Assembly: GCA_902363255.1 (NCBI GenBank)
Contig: CABIZO010000001.1
Coordinates: forward strand, 1-64,000
Length of the DNA: 64,000 nt
Direction: 5' to 3'
Source: Peptostreptococcaceae bacterium
Lineage (GTDB): Bacteria; Bacillota; Clostridia; Peptostreptococcales; Peptostreptococcaceae
Position 1 is the first letter of the stretch. Every line of letters begins with the position of its first letter. Shown piece after piece: positions 27,465 through 35,377 of this stretch. The position numbers were made by a program, and so were the translations under genes. The notes under the pieces are model-generated. The model was not told the DNA's origin. It made no database searches and worked only from the letters and a program-made list of their open reading frames with translations.

Positions 27465-28457
27465 ATGAAAAAAATATTTACTTTAATCCTATGTTTAATT
27501 ATGACAGCGTCATTAATAGGATGTAGTTCAAACAAAAAAGCAGTTGCTACTGTAAATGGGCAAGACATAACTTTAGGTAACTATGAGAAATTATTAGCTT
27601 TAAACAAATCATCAATGGAATCTTACTACGGAAGTGATATTTGGTCACAAGAAATTGAAAAAGGTAAGACTTACGAAGATACATTAAAAGAAATGGTAAT
27701 TGAGACTATGATAGGTTCTGAGGTTATTTATCAACAAGCAGAAAAAGAAAAAGTGGCTCCTACAGATGAACAGATACAAGAGCAATTAGATAGTTTTAAT
27801 GAAACAACAAAAGATGATGCTGATTACCAAGCTGAACTTAAGAAAATGGGAATAAATGAAGAATTTCTAAAGTTCCAATTCGCAAGAGACTTAGCTAATA
27901 GTAATTTACAAGAAAAGTTTGAAGAAGATACAAAAATACCAGAAGATGATATGAAAAAATATTATGAAGAAAATAAAGATAGTTTTTACACTGATACTGT
28001 AACAGCTTCTCATATATTATTAAAAACTATAGATGATGAAGGCAAAGAATTATCTGATGCAAAAAAGAAAGAAGCTAAGAAAAAAGCAGAAGAAGCTCTT
28101 GCTAAAATTAAGGCTGGAGAAGACTTTGCAGAGGTAGCTAAAGAATATTCAGAAGACTCTACAGCCTCAAATGGTGGAGAGTTAGGAACATTTGGTAGAG
28201 GAAAAATGGTAACTGAGTTTGAAGACGCATCTTTTGCTATGAAAGCAGGAGAAATATCTGACATAGTAGAAACACAATATGGTTATCATATAATTAAGGT
28301 TACAGATAGAGTGGACAAACAAGAAACTTATAATGATGTGAAAGATCAAATAAAGTCTACTTTAGCAGGTAAAAAATACACTGAATATGTTGAAAAATTA
28401 AAGAAAGATTCTACAATAGAAGAAAAAGAAGATATTGTAAAATTAGCCAAATTTTAA
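27465..28457 (+). CDS. prsA: PrsA-like foldase lipoprotein (parvulin-type PPIase)
   Basis: PrsA helps secreted proteins fold outside the membrane. The start is the ATG at 27465, because GGAGAGG at 27452-27458 is correctly spaced for it. The N terminus is a lipoprotein signal with lipobox LIGC. The N domain resembles SurA/PrsA, and a PpiC parvulin domain spans about residues 180-275 (SHILLKT, EDFAEVAKEYSED, GGELGTFGRGKM, GYHIIKV). The 330-residue length fits. It closely follows mfd and ends in a strong terminator. Confidence 0.92.
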   Translation: MKKIFTLILCLIMTASLIGCSSNKKAVATVNGQDITLGNYEKLLALNKSSMESYYGSDIWSQEIEKGKTYEDTLKEMVIETMIGSEVIYQQAEKEKVAPTDEQIQEQLDSFNETTKDDADYQAELKKMGINEEFLKFQFARDLANSNLQEKFEEDTKIPEDDMKKYYEENKDSFYTDTVTASHILLKTIDDEGKELSDAKKKEAKKKAEEALAKIKAGEDFAEVAKEYSEDSTASNGGELGTFGRGKMVTEFEDASFAMKAGEISDIVETQYGYHIIKVTDRVDKQETYNDVKDQIKSTLAGKKYTEYVEKLKKDSTIEEKEDIVKLAKF

Positions 28458-28463
28458 TATAAT

Positions 28464-28497
28464 AAGCTATATCCAAATGAGGATATAGCTTTTTTTG
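28464..28497 (+). terminator. prsA terminator
   Basis: AAGCTATATCC and GGATATAGCTT form a perfect stem with a six-base loop at 28464-28491. It is followed by a run of Ts. Confidence 0.93.
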
Positions 28498-28564
28498 TAT
28501 ATTTTTCTTATCAATGGTAAAAATATATACATATAAAGACAGTAATGGAGGGATTAATTAATAA

Positions 28565-29104
28565 ATGAGAGCTACAGGAATAGTTAGAAGAATAGACGAC
28601 CTAGGAAGAGTTGTTATTCCTAAAGAGATTAGAAAAACCCTTAGAATAAGAGAAGGAGATCCTTTAGAAATATTCACAGCTAAAGACGGAGAAGTAATCC
28701 TTAAAAAATACTCTCCAATAGGAGAATTAAACGAATTCTCACAAGAATATGCAGAAACTTTAGGTGAAATATTAGGACAAGGTATTGTAGTAACAGATTT
28801 AGATTCTATAATAGCAGTATCTAAATTACCTAAAAAAGATTATAAAGAAAAAAGTATAAGTAATGAATTAGAACAACTAATTGAAAATAGAGTAGTAAAG
28901 CATGCAAATGATAATAAAATGATACCATTATATAAAGATGATTCTACTCCATATAGCGGTCAAATAGTTATGCCTATTATAAGTGATTCAGGAGACTGCA
29001 TAGGTTCAATTTCAGTAGTAACAAAAGAAAATGAAGTTTTCTCTGAAGACATAGAAAAAATTCTAAAAATTGCAGCTAGCTTTTTAGGAAAGCAAGTACA
29101 ATAA
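28565..29104 (+). CDS. spoVT: Stage V sporulation protein T
   Basis: SpoVT is an AbrB-family DNA-binding regulator of forespore genes in late sporulation. Residues 1-50 are the swapped-hairpin AbrB domain (MRATGIVRRIDDLGRVVIPK). Residues 56-179 are the GAF-like sensor domain. The 179-residue length and high conservation are typical. TGGAGGGATTAATTAATAA precedes the ATG. In Bacillus it is made under sigma-G. I could not identify a clear sigma-G promoter here. Confidence 0.97.
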   Translation: MRATGIVRRIDDLGRVVIPKEIRKTLRIREGDPLEIFTAKDGEVILKKYSPIGELNEFSQEYAETLGEILGQGIVVTDLDSIIAVSKLPKKDYKEKSISNELEQLIENRVVKHANDNKMIPLYKDDSTPYSGQIVMPIISDSGDCIGSISVVTKENEVFSEDIEKILKIAASFLGKQVQ

Positions 29105-29113
29105 ACAATTTTA

Positions 29114-29143
29114 GGCCCTTACTATAAGGGTCTTTATTTATTT
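29114..29143 (+). terminator. spoVT terminator
   Basis: GGCCCTTA at 29114-29121 and TAAGGGTC at 29125-29132 form an 8-bp stem. A T-rich tail follows. Confidence 0.82.
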
Positions 29144-29242
29144 AAGTAACGCTTCTTATGAAAGATTTAGAATAAAGTGGATTAAGTAAAACATATATTT
29201 ATGAAAAATTTGTTTTCTAAAGAATTAAAAAATCTTAAATTA

Positions 29243-29272
29243 TTGAATATACTAATAGAGATATGATATATT
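29243..29272 (+). promoter_or_regulatory. Candidate promoter of the spoVB-like gene
   Basis: TTGAAT at 29243-29248 and TATATT at 29267-29272 are separated by 18 bases. It lies about 35 bases before the start codon in an otherwise empty 200-base gap. Confidence 0.4.
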
Positions 29273-29306
29273 AAAATTTGTTATATAAATATTGGGAGGT
29301 TACGTT

Positions 29307-30923
29307 ATGAACAATAACAATAATAATAAAGAGTCATTTTTAAAAGGTGCACTTATACTTGGAATGGCAGGTATAATTGTTAAGATAATGGGTGCTTTTT
29401 TTAGAATTCCTCTTGGAAACATAATTGGTTCGACGGGGTTGGGATATTATCAAGCGGTATATCCTGTATATACTCTATTTTTAACATTGGCAACAGCAGG
29501 TTTTCCGACTGCATTGGCAAAATTAGTTTCGGAACAAAGAGCCATAGGAGATTATGCTGGAGCTAATAAAACATTTAGAATATCATATACAGTTTTATTT
29601 ATTACTGGTTTGATATCATTCTCATTCTTTTTCTTTGGTGCGGATTTTATATCTTCAGTACTTCTAAAAAATAGTGGAGCATATGCAGCGTTAATTGCTA
29701 TTTCACCTGCATTACTATTTGTACCACTGATGTCTTCTTATAGAGGTTATTTCCAAGGAAGAAGAGAAATGTCTAAAATAGCTATTTCTCAAATAATTGA
29801 ACAATTTTTCAGAGTAATACTAGGATTATTCTTAGGATATATGCTAATGAAAAATTATGGTCCACAAATGGGAGCTGCTGGTGGAGTATTAGGAGCTGCA
29901 ATAGGTGGATTTGCTTCTGCTGTGTTTTTAATTTACATATATTTAAGAAATAGTAAAGCTAGAAAAGCTGAGATTGCTCAAAGTAAAAATAGAAAAGTTG
30001 AGAGTACGGGTACTATATTAAAAAGATTATTATATGTTGCAATACCAATAAGTATTGGTGCGTGTGTAATGCCTTTAGTAAATATGGTAGATAGTGTAAT
30101 AGTAGTAAGAAGGCTTACAGAAACTGGATTTAACATAGAACAAGCCAATTCATTACTTGGTCAATTATCAGGTATGGCTATATCAACTGTAAATTTACTT
30201 GTAGTTATAGATCAAGCAATAGGTATGAGTTTAGTTCCTGCTATATCAGAAGCTTATGCTCTTAAACAAATGAAAAGAGTAAGAAAAGAAGCTAGAACAG
30301 GATTAAAAACTATATTATTAGTTGTTTTACCAGCTACATTTGGATTTGCTGCTCTTGCAGGACCAATAATGAAATTATTATATCCAGCTGAGCCAGCATC
30401 ACTTGGAACTATGCTATTTGTGGTTTCTCCATGTGCTCTATTCTTAGGTCTAATATATGCACAAAATGGAATACTACAAGGTATGGGTAAACCTATGGTA
30501 CCAGTTATAGCATTAGCTATTGGTATGGTATTTAAGGTTATAGTAAGTTATGTTTTAACAGGAATACCATCAATAAATATAATAGGTTCAGGAATCGGTA
30601 CTTTATCAGCTTACGCTATAGCATCTATAATTGAGTTTATTTACATAAAGAAACATTTACAGTTAAGATTATCACCAAAAGAATTTGTGATAAAACCGTT
30701 AATAACAGTAATAACAATGTTTGTAGTTGTAAAACTAGTTTATGGTGTTACAGTGGGCATTTTAGGAAATTCATTATCAACTCTAGTTTCCATAGCTGTA
30801 GGTGGAGTTGTTTATGGTTTAGTATTATTAGGAATAGGTGGAATTAGAAAAGATGAAATTTTAACTTTACCAAAAGGTGATAAAATTTATTCAGTTCTAA
30901 GAAAACTTAAGTTAATGAAGTAG
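29307..30923 (+). CDS. spoVB: SpoVB-like polysaccharide / lipid II flippase (MOP superfamily)
   Basis: This 538-residue membrane protein has about 14 hydrophobic segments and the N-terminal family pattern FLKGALILGMAGIIVKIMGAFFRIPL. SpoVB and its relative YabM belong to the MurJ/MATE-like exporter superfamily and are needed for spore cortex synthesis. The start at 29307 is set by GGGAGG at 29294-29299. Its position between spoVT and yabN matches Bacillus yabM. The substrate is not visible from sequence. Confidence 0.9.
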   Translation: MNNNNNNKESFLKGALILGMAGIIVKIMGAFFRIPLGNIIGSTGLGYYQAVYPVYTLFLTLATAGFPTALAKLVSEQRAIGDYAGANKTFRISYTVLFITGLISFSFFFFGADFISSVLLKNSGAYAALIAISPALLFVPLMSSYRGYFQGRREMSKIAISQIIEQFFRVILGLFLGYMLMKNYGPQMGAAGGVLGAAIGGFASAVFLIYIYLRNSKARKAEIAQSKNRKVESTGTILKRLLYVAIPISIGACVMPLVNMVDSVIVVRRLTETGFNIEQANSLLGQLSGMAISTVNLLVVIDQAIGMSLVPAISEAYALKQMKRVRKEARTGLKTILLVVLPATFGFAALAGPIMKLLYPAEPASLGTMLFVVSPCALFLGLIYAQNGILQGMGKPMVPVIALAIGMVFKVIVSYVLTGIPSINIIGSGIGTLSAYAIASIIEFIYIKKHLQLRLSPKEFVIKPLITVITMFVVVKLVYGVTVGILGNSLSTLVSIAVGGVVYGLVLLGIGGIRKDEILTLPKGDKIYSVLRKLKLMK

Positions 30924-30940
30924 AAAATAGTATATAAACT

Positions 30941-30978
30941 AATGATAAGATTATATTAATGTATATAATCTTATCATT
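30941..30978 (+). repeat. Perfect 16-bp inverted repeat ahead of mazG
   Basis: AATGATAAGATTATAT at 30941-30956 is repeated inverted at 30963-30978 with a six-base loop. It lies 22 bases before the next ATG and has only a poor T-tract. It may be a weak terminator for spoVB or a leader hairpin that shapes expression of the next gene. Confidence 0.75.
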
Positions 30979-30999
30979 TATATTATAGGAGAAAAAATT

Positions 31000-32448
31000 A
31001 TGGGAAAAATATCTATTGTAGGACTAGGGCCTGGAGATTATTCATTGATTAGTCAAGGTGCATTAGATGCTTTAACTACTAGCTCTAATGTTTATTTAAG
31101 AACTAAGAAACATCCAACTGTAGAACAGTTACAAGAAAAGATTCAATATACTGCACTAGATTATTTTTATGAAAAAGAAGATAATTTTGAAGAGGTATAT
31201 GGTCAAATTGCAAAATTTATAGTAGAAAAAGGTAAAAGTGAAGACTTAGTATATGCAGTTCCAGGTCATCCTCGCGTTGCAGAAAAGACTGTAGGCATTA
31301 TAGAAGACTTATGTATACAAAATAACCTAGAATTGGATATAATACCTTCTATGAGCTTTGTAGATGCAATGTATAATTACTTAGGTGTAGACCCGGCAGA
31401 AGGATTTAAGTTATTAGATGCTTTTGAATTGGAAGAATCTTATATAGACATAAATACAAATACAATAATAACACAAATATATGATCCTTTTATAGCATCA
31501 AATGTTAAATTAAAATTAATGGAACATTATGATGATGAACAAGAAGTTTGCATAGTAAACGGTGCAGGGATAAAAGAATTAGAAAGCAAGACTTATGTGA
31601 AACTATATGAACTTGATAGACAAGCTGAATTATTTAGTTATTTAACAAGTTTATACATACCAAAAAGTGATAAAAAGTTATACAATACAGTTCATGACTT
31701 ACAAAATATAATGAAAAAACTTAGAGGACCATCAGGTTGTGAATGGGATGCAAAACAAACTCATGAGTCTCTAAAAAAATATTTAATTGAAGAAGCTTAT
31801 GAAGTAGTACAAGCTGTTGACAATGATGATATTGATGAATTAATCGAAGAGCTTGGAGATGTACTTTTACAAGTTATATTCCATTGCCAAATAGGAGAAG
31901 AAGAAGGATTCTTTAACTTAGGAGATGTTTCAAGTAGCATTTGTAACAAATTGATACATAGACATCCACATGTTTTTAAAAATGTTGACATAGATATGAA
32001 TAAATTTCATAAAACTTGGGAAGAACTGAAAAAGGAGGAAAAAGGTGAGACGAGTGTAACACAGGGATTACAAAGGATTCCTCAATTTTTGCCAGCTCTA
32101 ACCAAAGCAGAAAAAATACAACATAAAGCAGCCCTAGTAGGATTCGATTGGGATAATATTGGCGATGTTTGTAAAAAAGTTGAAGAAGAATACAAAGAAC
32201 TACTTGACGAATGTAAATCAAGGAATATAAAATACATAAAGGAAGAGTTAGGCGATTTATTATTTTCAATAGTAAATTTGGCTAGATTTTTGCAAGTGGA
32301 TCCTGAAGAAGCATTAAACTTAACTAGTAAAAAATTTATAAAAAGATTTAAATTTATAGAAGATAATGCTAAAGCAATGAATAAGACATTAGAAGAAATG
32401 ACATTAGAAGAGATGGATAAACTATGGGAAAAGGCTAAATTTCAATAA
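31000..32448 (+). CDS. mazG: YabN: tetrapyrrole-methylase-like domain fused to MazG pyrophosphohydrolase
   Basis: Residues 1-220 are a tetrapyrrole (corrin/porphyrin) methylase-like domain opening ISIVGLGPGDYSLI. Residues about 235-480 are a tandem MazG NTP pyrophosphohydrolase region with EEAYEVVQAVD, EELGDVLLQVIFH and EELGDLLFSIVN metal-binding motifs. The fusion is the Bacillus YabN architecture. MazG domains remove non-canonical NTPs. The role of the methylase-like part is not established. TAGGAG precedes the ATG. Confidence 0.95.
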   Translation: MGKISIVGLGPGDYSLISQGALDALTTSSNVYLRTKKHPTVEQLQEKIQYTALDYFYEKEDNFEEVYGQIAKFIVEKGKSEDLVYAVPGHPRVAEKTVGIIEDLCIQNNLELDIIPSMSFVDAMYNYLGVDPAEGFKLLDAFELEESYIDINTNTIITQIYDPFIASNVKLKLMEHYDDEQEVCIVNGAGIKELESKTYVKLYELDRQAELFSYLTSLYIPKSDKKLYNTVHDLQNIMKKLRGPSGCEWDAKQTHESLKKYLIEEAYEVVQAVDNDDIDELIEELGDVLLQVIFHCQIGEEEGFFNLGDVSSSICNKLIHRHPHVFKNVDIDMNKFHKTWEELKKEEKGETSVTQGLQRIPQFLPALTKAEKIQHKAALVGFDWDNIGDVCKKVEEEYKELLDECKSRNIKYIKEELGDLLFSIVNLARFLQVDPEEALNLTSKKFIKRFKFIEDNAKAMNKTLEEMTLEEMDKLWEKAKFQ

Positions 32449-32528
32449 ATAATAGAAGGAAATTTCAGAAAAATATAGAATTTACAACAAAAGAGTTCTA
32501 TATTAACACATTTTAGGAGGTAAAAATA

Positions 32529-32813
32529 ATGAATAAAGCTGAATTAGTATCAAAAATGGCAGAAAAAAGTGAGTTAGAATTAACTAAAAAACAAATAGAA
32601 GATGCGTTAAATGCATTCATGGCTTCAGTAGAAGAAGCATTAGTTGAAGGAGATAAAGTTCAATTAGTAGGATTCGGAACTTTCGAAACTAGAGAAAGAG
32701 CTGCTAGACAAGGAAGAAACCCAAGAGACCCACAACAAGTTATAAACATACCAGCTTCTAAAGCTCCAGTATTCAAAGCTGGAAAAGTTTTAAAAGAAGC
32801 TATAAACAAATAA
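32529..32813 (+). CDS. hup: DNA-binding protein HU
   Basis: HU is an abundant nucleoid protein that bends DNA. The 94-residue protein opens MNKAELVSKMAEKSELELTK and has the flexible arm region (FETRERAARQGRNPRDPQ) with the intercalating Pro. It is about four residues longer than the standard 90. TTTAGGAGGTAAA gives a strong ribosome binding site. It lies in the yabN-rqcP interval, where many clostridia keep a hup gene. Confidence 0.97.
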   Translation: MNKAELVSKMAEKSELELTKKQIEDALNAFMASVEEALVEGDKVQLVGFGTFETRERAARQGRNPRDPQQVINIPASKAPVFKAGKVLKEAINK

Positions 32814-32839
32814 GAACATAATATTAATTAATAATAGAT

Positions 32840-32866
32840 AAAAGTGTGGGATTCCCACACTTTTTC
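32840..32866 (+). terminator. hup terminator
   Basis: AAAAGTGTGGG and CCCACACTTTT form a perfect 11-bp stem with a three-base loop. Ts follow. Confidence 0.95.
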
Positions 32867-32885
32867 TGTATATTAAGGAGGCCTT

Positions 32886-33128
32886 ATGAGACTAGATAAA
32901 TTTTTGAAAGTATCAAGAATAATAAAAAGAAGAACAGTAGCAAAGGAAGCTTGCGATAAAGGGATAGTTACTATAAACGGGAAACAAGCAAAATCATCTT
33001 CAGAGGTAAACATAGGTGATGTACTAGAAATTACTTTTGGAGAAAAAATAATGAAATTTAAAATAACAGAAATAAAAGAACATGTTCTTAAAGCTGAAGC
33101 TAAGGAAATGTATGAGATAATAGAATAA
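32886..33128 (+). CDS. rqcP: S4-domain RNA-binding protein RqcP (YabO)
   Basis: RqcP is a small S4-fold protein of the Hsp15 group that helps RqcH add C-terminal alanine tails on stalled 50S subunits. The 80-residue protein opens MRLDKFLKVSRIIKRRTVAK, the S4 helix pair, followed by GIVTINGKQAKSS. AAGGAGG is correctly placed. It sits in the yabO position before yabP and yabQ, as in Bacillus. Confidence 0.93.
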   Translation: MRLDKFLKVSRIIKRRTVAKEACDKGIVTINGKQAKSSSEVNIGDVLEITFGEKIMKFKITEIKEHVLKAEAKEMYEIIE

Positions 33129-33185
33129 TATTCACACAACCTCAGTATATTTATATTAGGAGTAATTTATATATACTGGGGGGAT

Positions 33186-33443
33186 ATGATGGAACATAGT
33201 ATAAGTTTAAAAGGCAGATCTAGTCTAGTTATATCAGGAGTAGATCATATATATTCTTTTAATGATAAGAGGGTAGAGCTTTTAACTTCTGCAGGCAGAC
33301 TAATTGTAGAAGGTGAAGGCTTAGATATGAATAAGCTGAATTTAGAAGAAAGTATAATAACTGTAGAAGGAACAGTAAACTCTTTGAATTATGCAAAAGA
33401 GAAAAAACCTGAAGAAAAATTCTTGAAAAAGGTATTTAAGTAA
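33186..33443 (+). CDS. yabP: Spore protein YabP
   Basis: YabP is a sporulation protein of the YabP/YqfC family, made in the mother cell in Bacillus. The 85-residue protein has the family core SLKGRSSLVISGVDHIYSFND and ILVEG-like beta-strands. Two ATGs, at 33186 and 33189, follow GGGGGG at 33178-33183. The second has better spacing. Its stop overlaps the yabQ start (TAATG), indicating translational coupling. Confidence 0.93.
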   Translation: MMEHSISLKGRSSLVISGVDHIYSFNDKRVELLTSAGRLIVEGEGLDMNKLNLEESIITVEGTVNSLNYAKEKKPEEKFLKKVFK

Positions 33444-33919
33444 TGGGATTTTTTGTAGAGGATATAAGTATATTTTATTTAACTCTTTATGGTGGAATAG
33501 TAATAGGGCTATTATTTGATCTATATAGAGCATTAAGGTCAAACTTTAAAATAGTAAAGAAAATATCTTTTCTTTTTGATGCTATATTTTGGCTTCTTAT
33601 AACTATAGTTATCTTTACAACTATAAACTTATTAGAAAAATTTGACCTAAGATATTATCACTTTGTAGCCTTATTTCTAGGTTTTATTTTATATTACAAC
33701 ACCATAAGTAAATATATTTTTACTGTGTTCAATAAATTAATTTCTTTTATAACATGCTTATTCAAAAAGACTGTGCATTACATAGTCGGTTTTTTAAATA
33801 ATTTGTATTACATTATTATCTATTCAATACACCTTATATTTGATATCATTTGTTATATACCAAGTGTACTTTTATCAACTAAGAGAAAAAGAAAAAATAA
33901 AAAGGGTGTAGGTGCATGA
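33443..33919 (+). CDS. yabQ: Spore cortex biosynthesis protein YabQ
   Basis: YabQ is a membrane protein needed for cortex formation. The 158-residue protein has about three to four hydrophobic segments starting near residue 9, with LYGGIVIGLLFDLYRALR typical of the family, and a very basic C terminus. Its start overlaps the yabP stop and its stop overlaps the divIC start (ATGA), so the three genes are translationally linked. Confidence 0.92.
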   Translation: MGFFVEDISIFYLTLYGGIVIGLLFDLYRALRSNFKIVKKISFLFDAIFWLLITIVIFTTINLLEKFDLRYYHFVALFLGFILYYNTISKYIFTVFNKLISFITCLFKKTVHYIVGFLNNLYYIIIYSIHLIFDIICYIPSVLLSTKRKRKNKKGVGA

Positions 33920-34209
33920 AGATAAAAATGTTAAAAAGATTTATGGGTCAGTATATGATTTTAGGCTTATTTGTATTTTTTTTAGTGTTTAGTATCATCA
34001 CTGGATTTATATTTCAAATTAGAAAAGTAAATGAATATAAAAGCCAGATAGCACAAATTAACAGCCAGATAGAAGATACTAAAGAGGAAATAAGTAAGTT
34101 AGAAAAACTAAGCAAAGATAATGATTTAGAATCAATAGCAAGAAATGAGCTTGGCATGATCAAATCAAATGAAATAATATATGTAGATTCAAGTGAAAGA
34201 GATAACTAA
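33916..34209 (+). CDS. divIC: Cell-division protein DivIC / FtsB-like
   Basis: DivIC works with FtsL and DivIB in the septal complex. The 97-residue protein has a short cytoplasmic start, one membrane segment at about residues 13-35, a heptad-type coiled coil (INSQIEDTKEEISKLEKL) and the family end motif ARNELGMIKSNEIIYV. It is coupled to yabQ by a four-base overlap. The terminator hairpin begins inside its last codons. Confidence 0.93.
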   Translation: MKIKMLKRFMGQYMILGLFVFFLVFSIITGFIFQIRKVNEYKSQIAQINSQIEDTKEEISKLEKLSKDNDLESIARNELGMIKSNEIIYVDSSERDN

Positions 34210-34224
34210 GTTATCTCTTTTTAG
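34198..34224 (+). terminator. divIC terminator overlapping its stop codon
   Basis: AGAGATAACT at 34198-34207 and AGTTATCTCT at 34209-34218 form the stem, which starts in the last codons of divIC. Five Ts follow. It ends the rqcP-yabP-yabQ-divIC unit. Confidence 0.82.
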
Positions 34225-34365
34225 TTTATAATAATATTAATTTAAGTAAGACTATTACTTAAAAAGATAAGATATTTTGTTTGAATAATGATTTTATCCT
34301 GTGTGATAAGGAGGATATATCGTTTACAACATGAAGTGTAGCAAATTTTACTGAGGAGGAAGAAA

Positions 34366-35292
34366 ATGAAAATAGGAACAATTGATATTGGTACAAACTC
34401 AATGAGGCTATTAATAGCAGATTACAACAATAATAAAATAGAGAATAGGAAAAAATTTATAAATACAACGAGAATAGGTCAAGGTGTTGATAAGGAAGGT
34501 TATATTACTAAAGAAGCCCTAGAAAGAAATTTAAAGGCACTTAAAGAATTTTCGGATAAGTGTAAAGAAGAAGAATGTGAAAAGGTCTACTGTATGGGTA
34601 CATCAGCTCTTAGAGATAGTAAAAATGGACAAGAGTTTGTTAATGAAGCAAAAAAATTAACAGATATAGATGTAAAGATAATTTGTGGAGAAGAAGAATC
34701 TAACTTAGGATTTATGGGTGTTTTGGAAGGTACAGAAGGTGATAAAAAAGAAGATATTCTAGTTATAGATATTGGTGGGGGTTCAACGGAGTTTATTGTT
34801 GGAAATGAAGAAGGTATTAAGTTTTGTAAAAGTGAAAATGTAGGAGCTTTAAGAATGACAGAAAAATTTATTACGACAGATCCTATTAATGATGAAGAAT
34901 TTAATGATATGACAAGTTTTATAGAAGATACTATATCATCAACTATAGATACAATTAAAACGATGAATATAAGTAAATTAGTAGGAATTGGAGGTGCAAT
35001 TACTTCACTTTCTGCTATGAATCAACAATTAGAGGTATATTCTATGGAAAAAGTCCATAACAGTGTAGTTACAAAAAAAGATTTAGAAAAAATTCTACAA
35101 AATTTAAAAATCATGACATTAAGTGATAAAAAAACCTTAAAAGGGCTACAACCAAAAAGAGCGGATATTATAACAGCTGGTGTAAAAATATTACATATTG
35201 TAATGGAAAAGTTAGAAATTGAAAAAATAATGATAAGTGAATACGATAATTTGGAAGGCTTAATGTGTCAAAACTCAAAAAATATGTCTTAA
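34366..35292 (+). CDS. ppx: Ppx/GppA family exopolyphosphatase
   Basis: This family hydrolyses polyphosphate or pppGpp. The 308-residue protein has the actin-fold phosphate loops TIDIGTNSMRLLIAD near residue 4 and VIDIGGGSTEFIVG near residue 131. It is the short form without the C-terminal HD domain. GAGGAGGAAGA precedes the ATG. It sits where Bacillus has yabR, between divIC and spoIIE. The exact substrate cannot be read from sequence. Confidence 0.93.
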   Translation: MKIGTIDIGTNSMRLLIADYNNNKIENRKKFINTTRIGQGVDKEGYITKEALERNLKALKEFSDKCKEEECEKVYCMGTSALRDSKNGQEFVNEAKKLTDIDVKIICGEEESNLGFMGVLEGTEGDKKEDILVIDIGGGSTEFIVGNEEGIKFCKSENVGALRMTEKFITTDPINDEEFNDMTSFIEDTISSTIDTIKTMNISKLVGIGGAITSLSAMNQQLEVYSMEKVHNSVVTKKDLEKILQNLKIMTLSDKKTLKGLQPKRADIITAGVKILHIVMEKLEIEKIMISEYDNLEGLMCQNSKNMS

Positions 35293-35316
35293 TTTTTTTG
35301 GAATACCAAAACTAAT

Positions 35317-35350
35317 TGTGACAAAATACAATTCTCCTCTTTGATATAAT
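35317..35350 (+). promoter_or_regulatory. spoIIE promoter with 21-base spacing and a Spo0A-box-like site
   Basis: TATAAT at 35345-35350 is preceded by GTGACA at 35318-35323 with a 21-base spacer. That is the unusual long spacing known for the Spo0A-activated sigma-A promoter of Bacillus spoIIE. The minus-strand sequence of 35317-35326 is TTTGTCACAA, close to the 0A box TTTGTCGAA. Confidence 0.6.
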
Positions 35351-35377
35351 TCATTGTAAACAAAGGAGGAGATTTTT

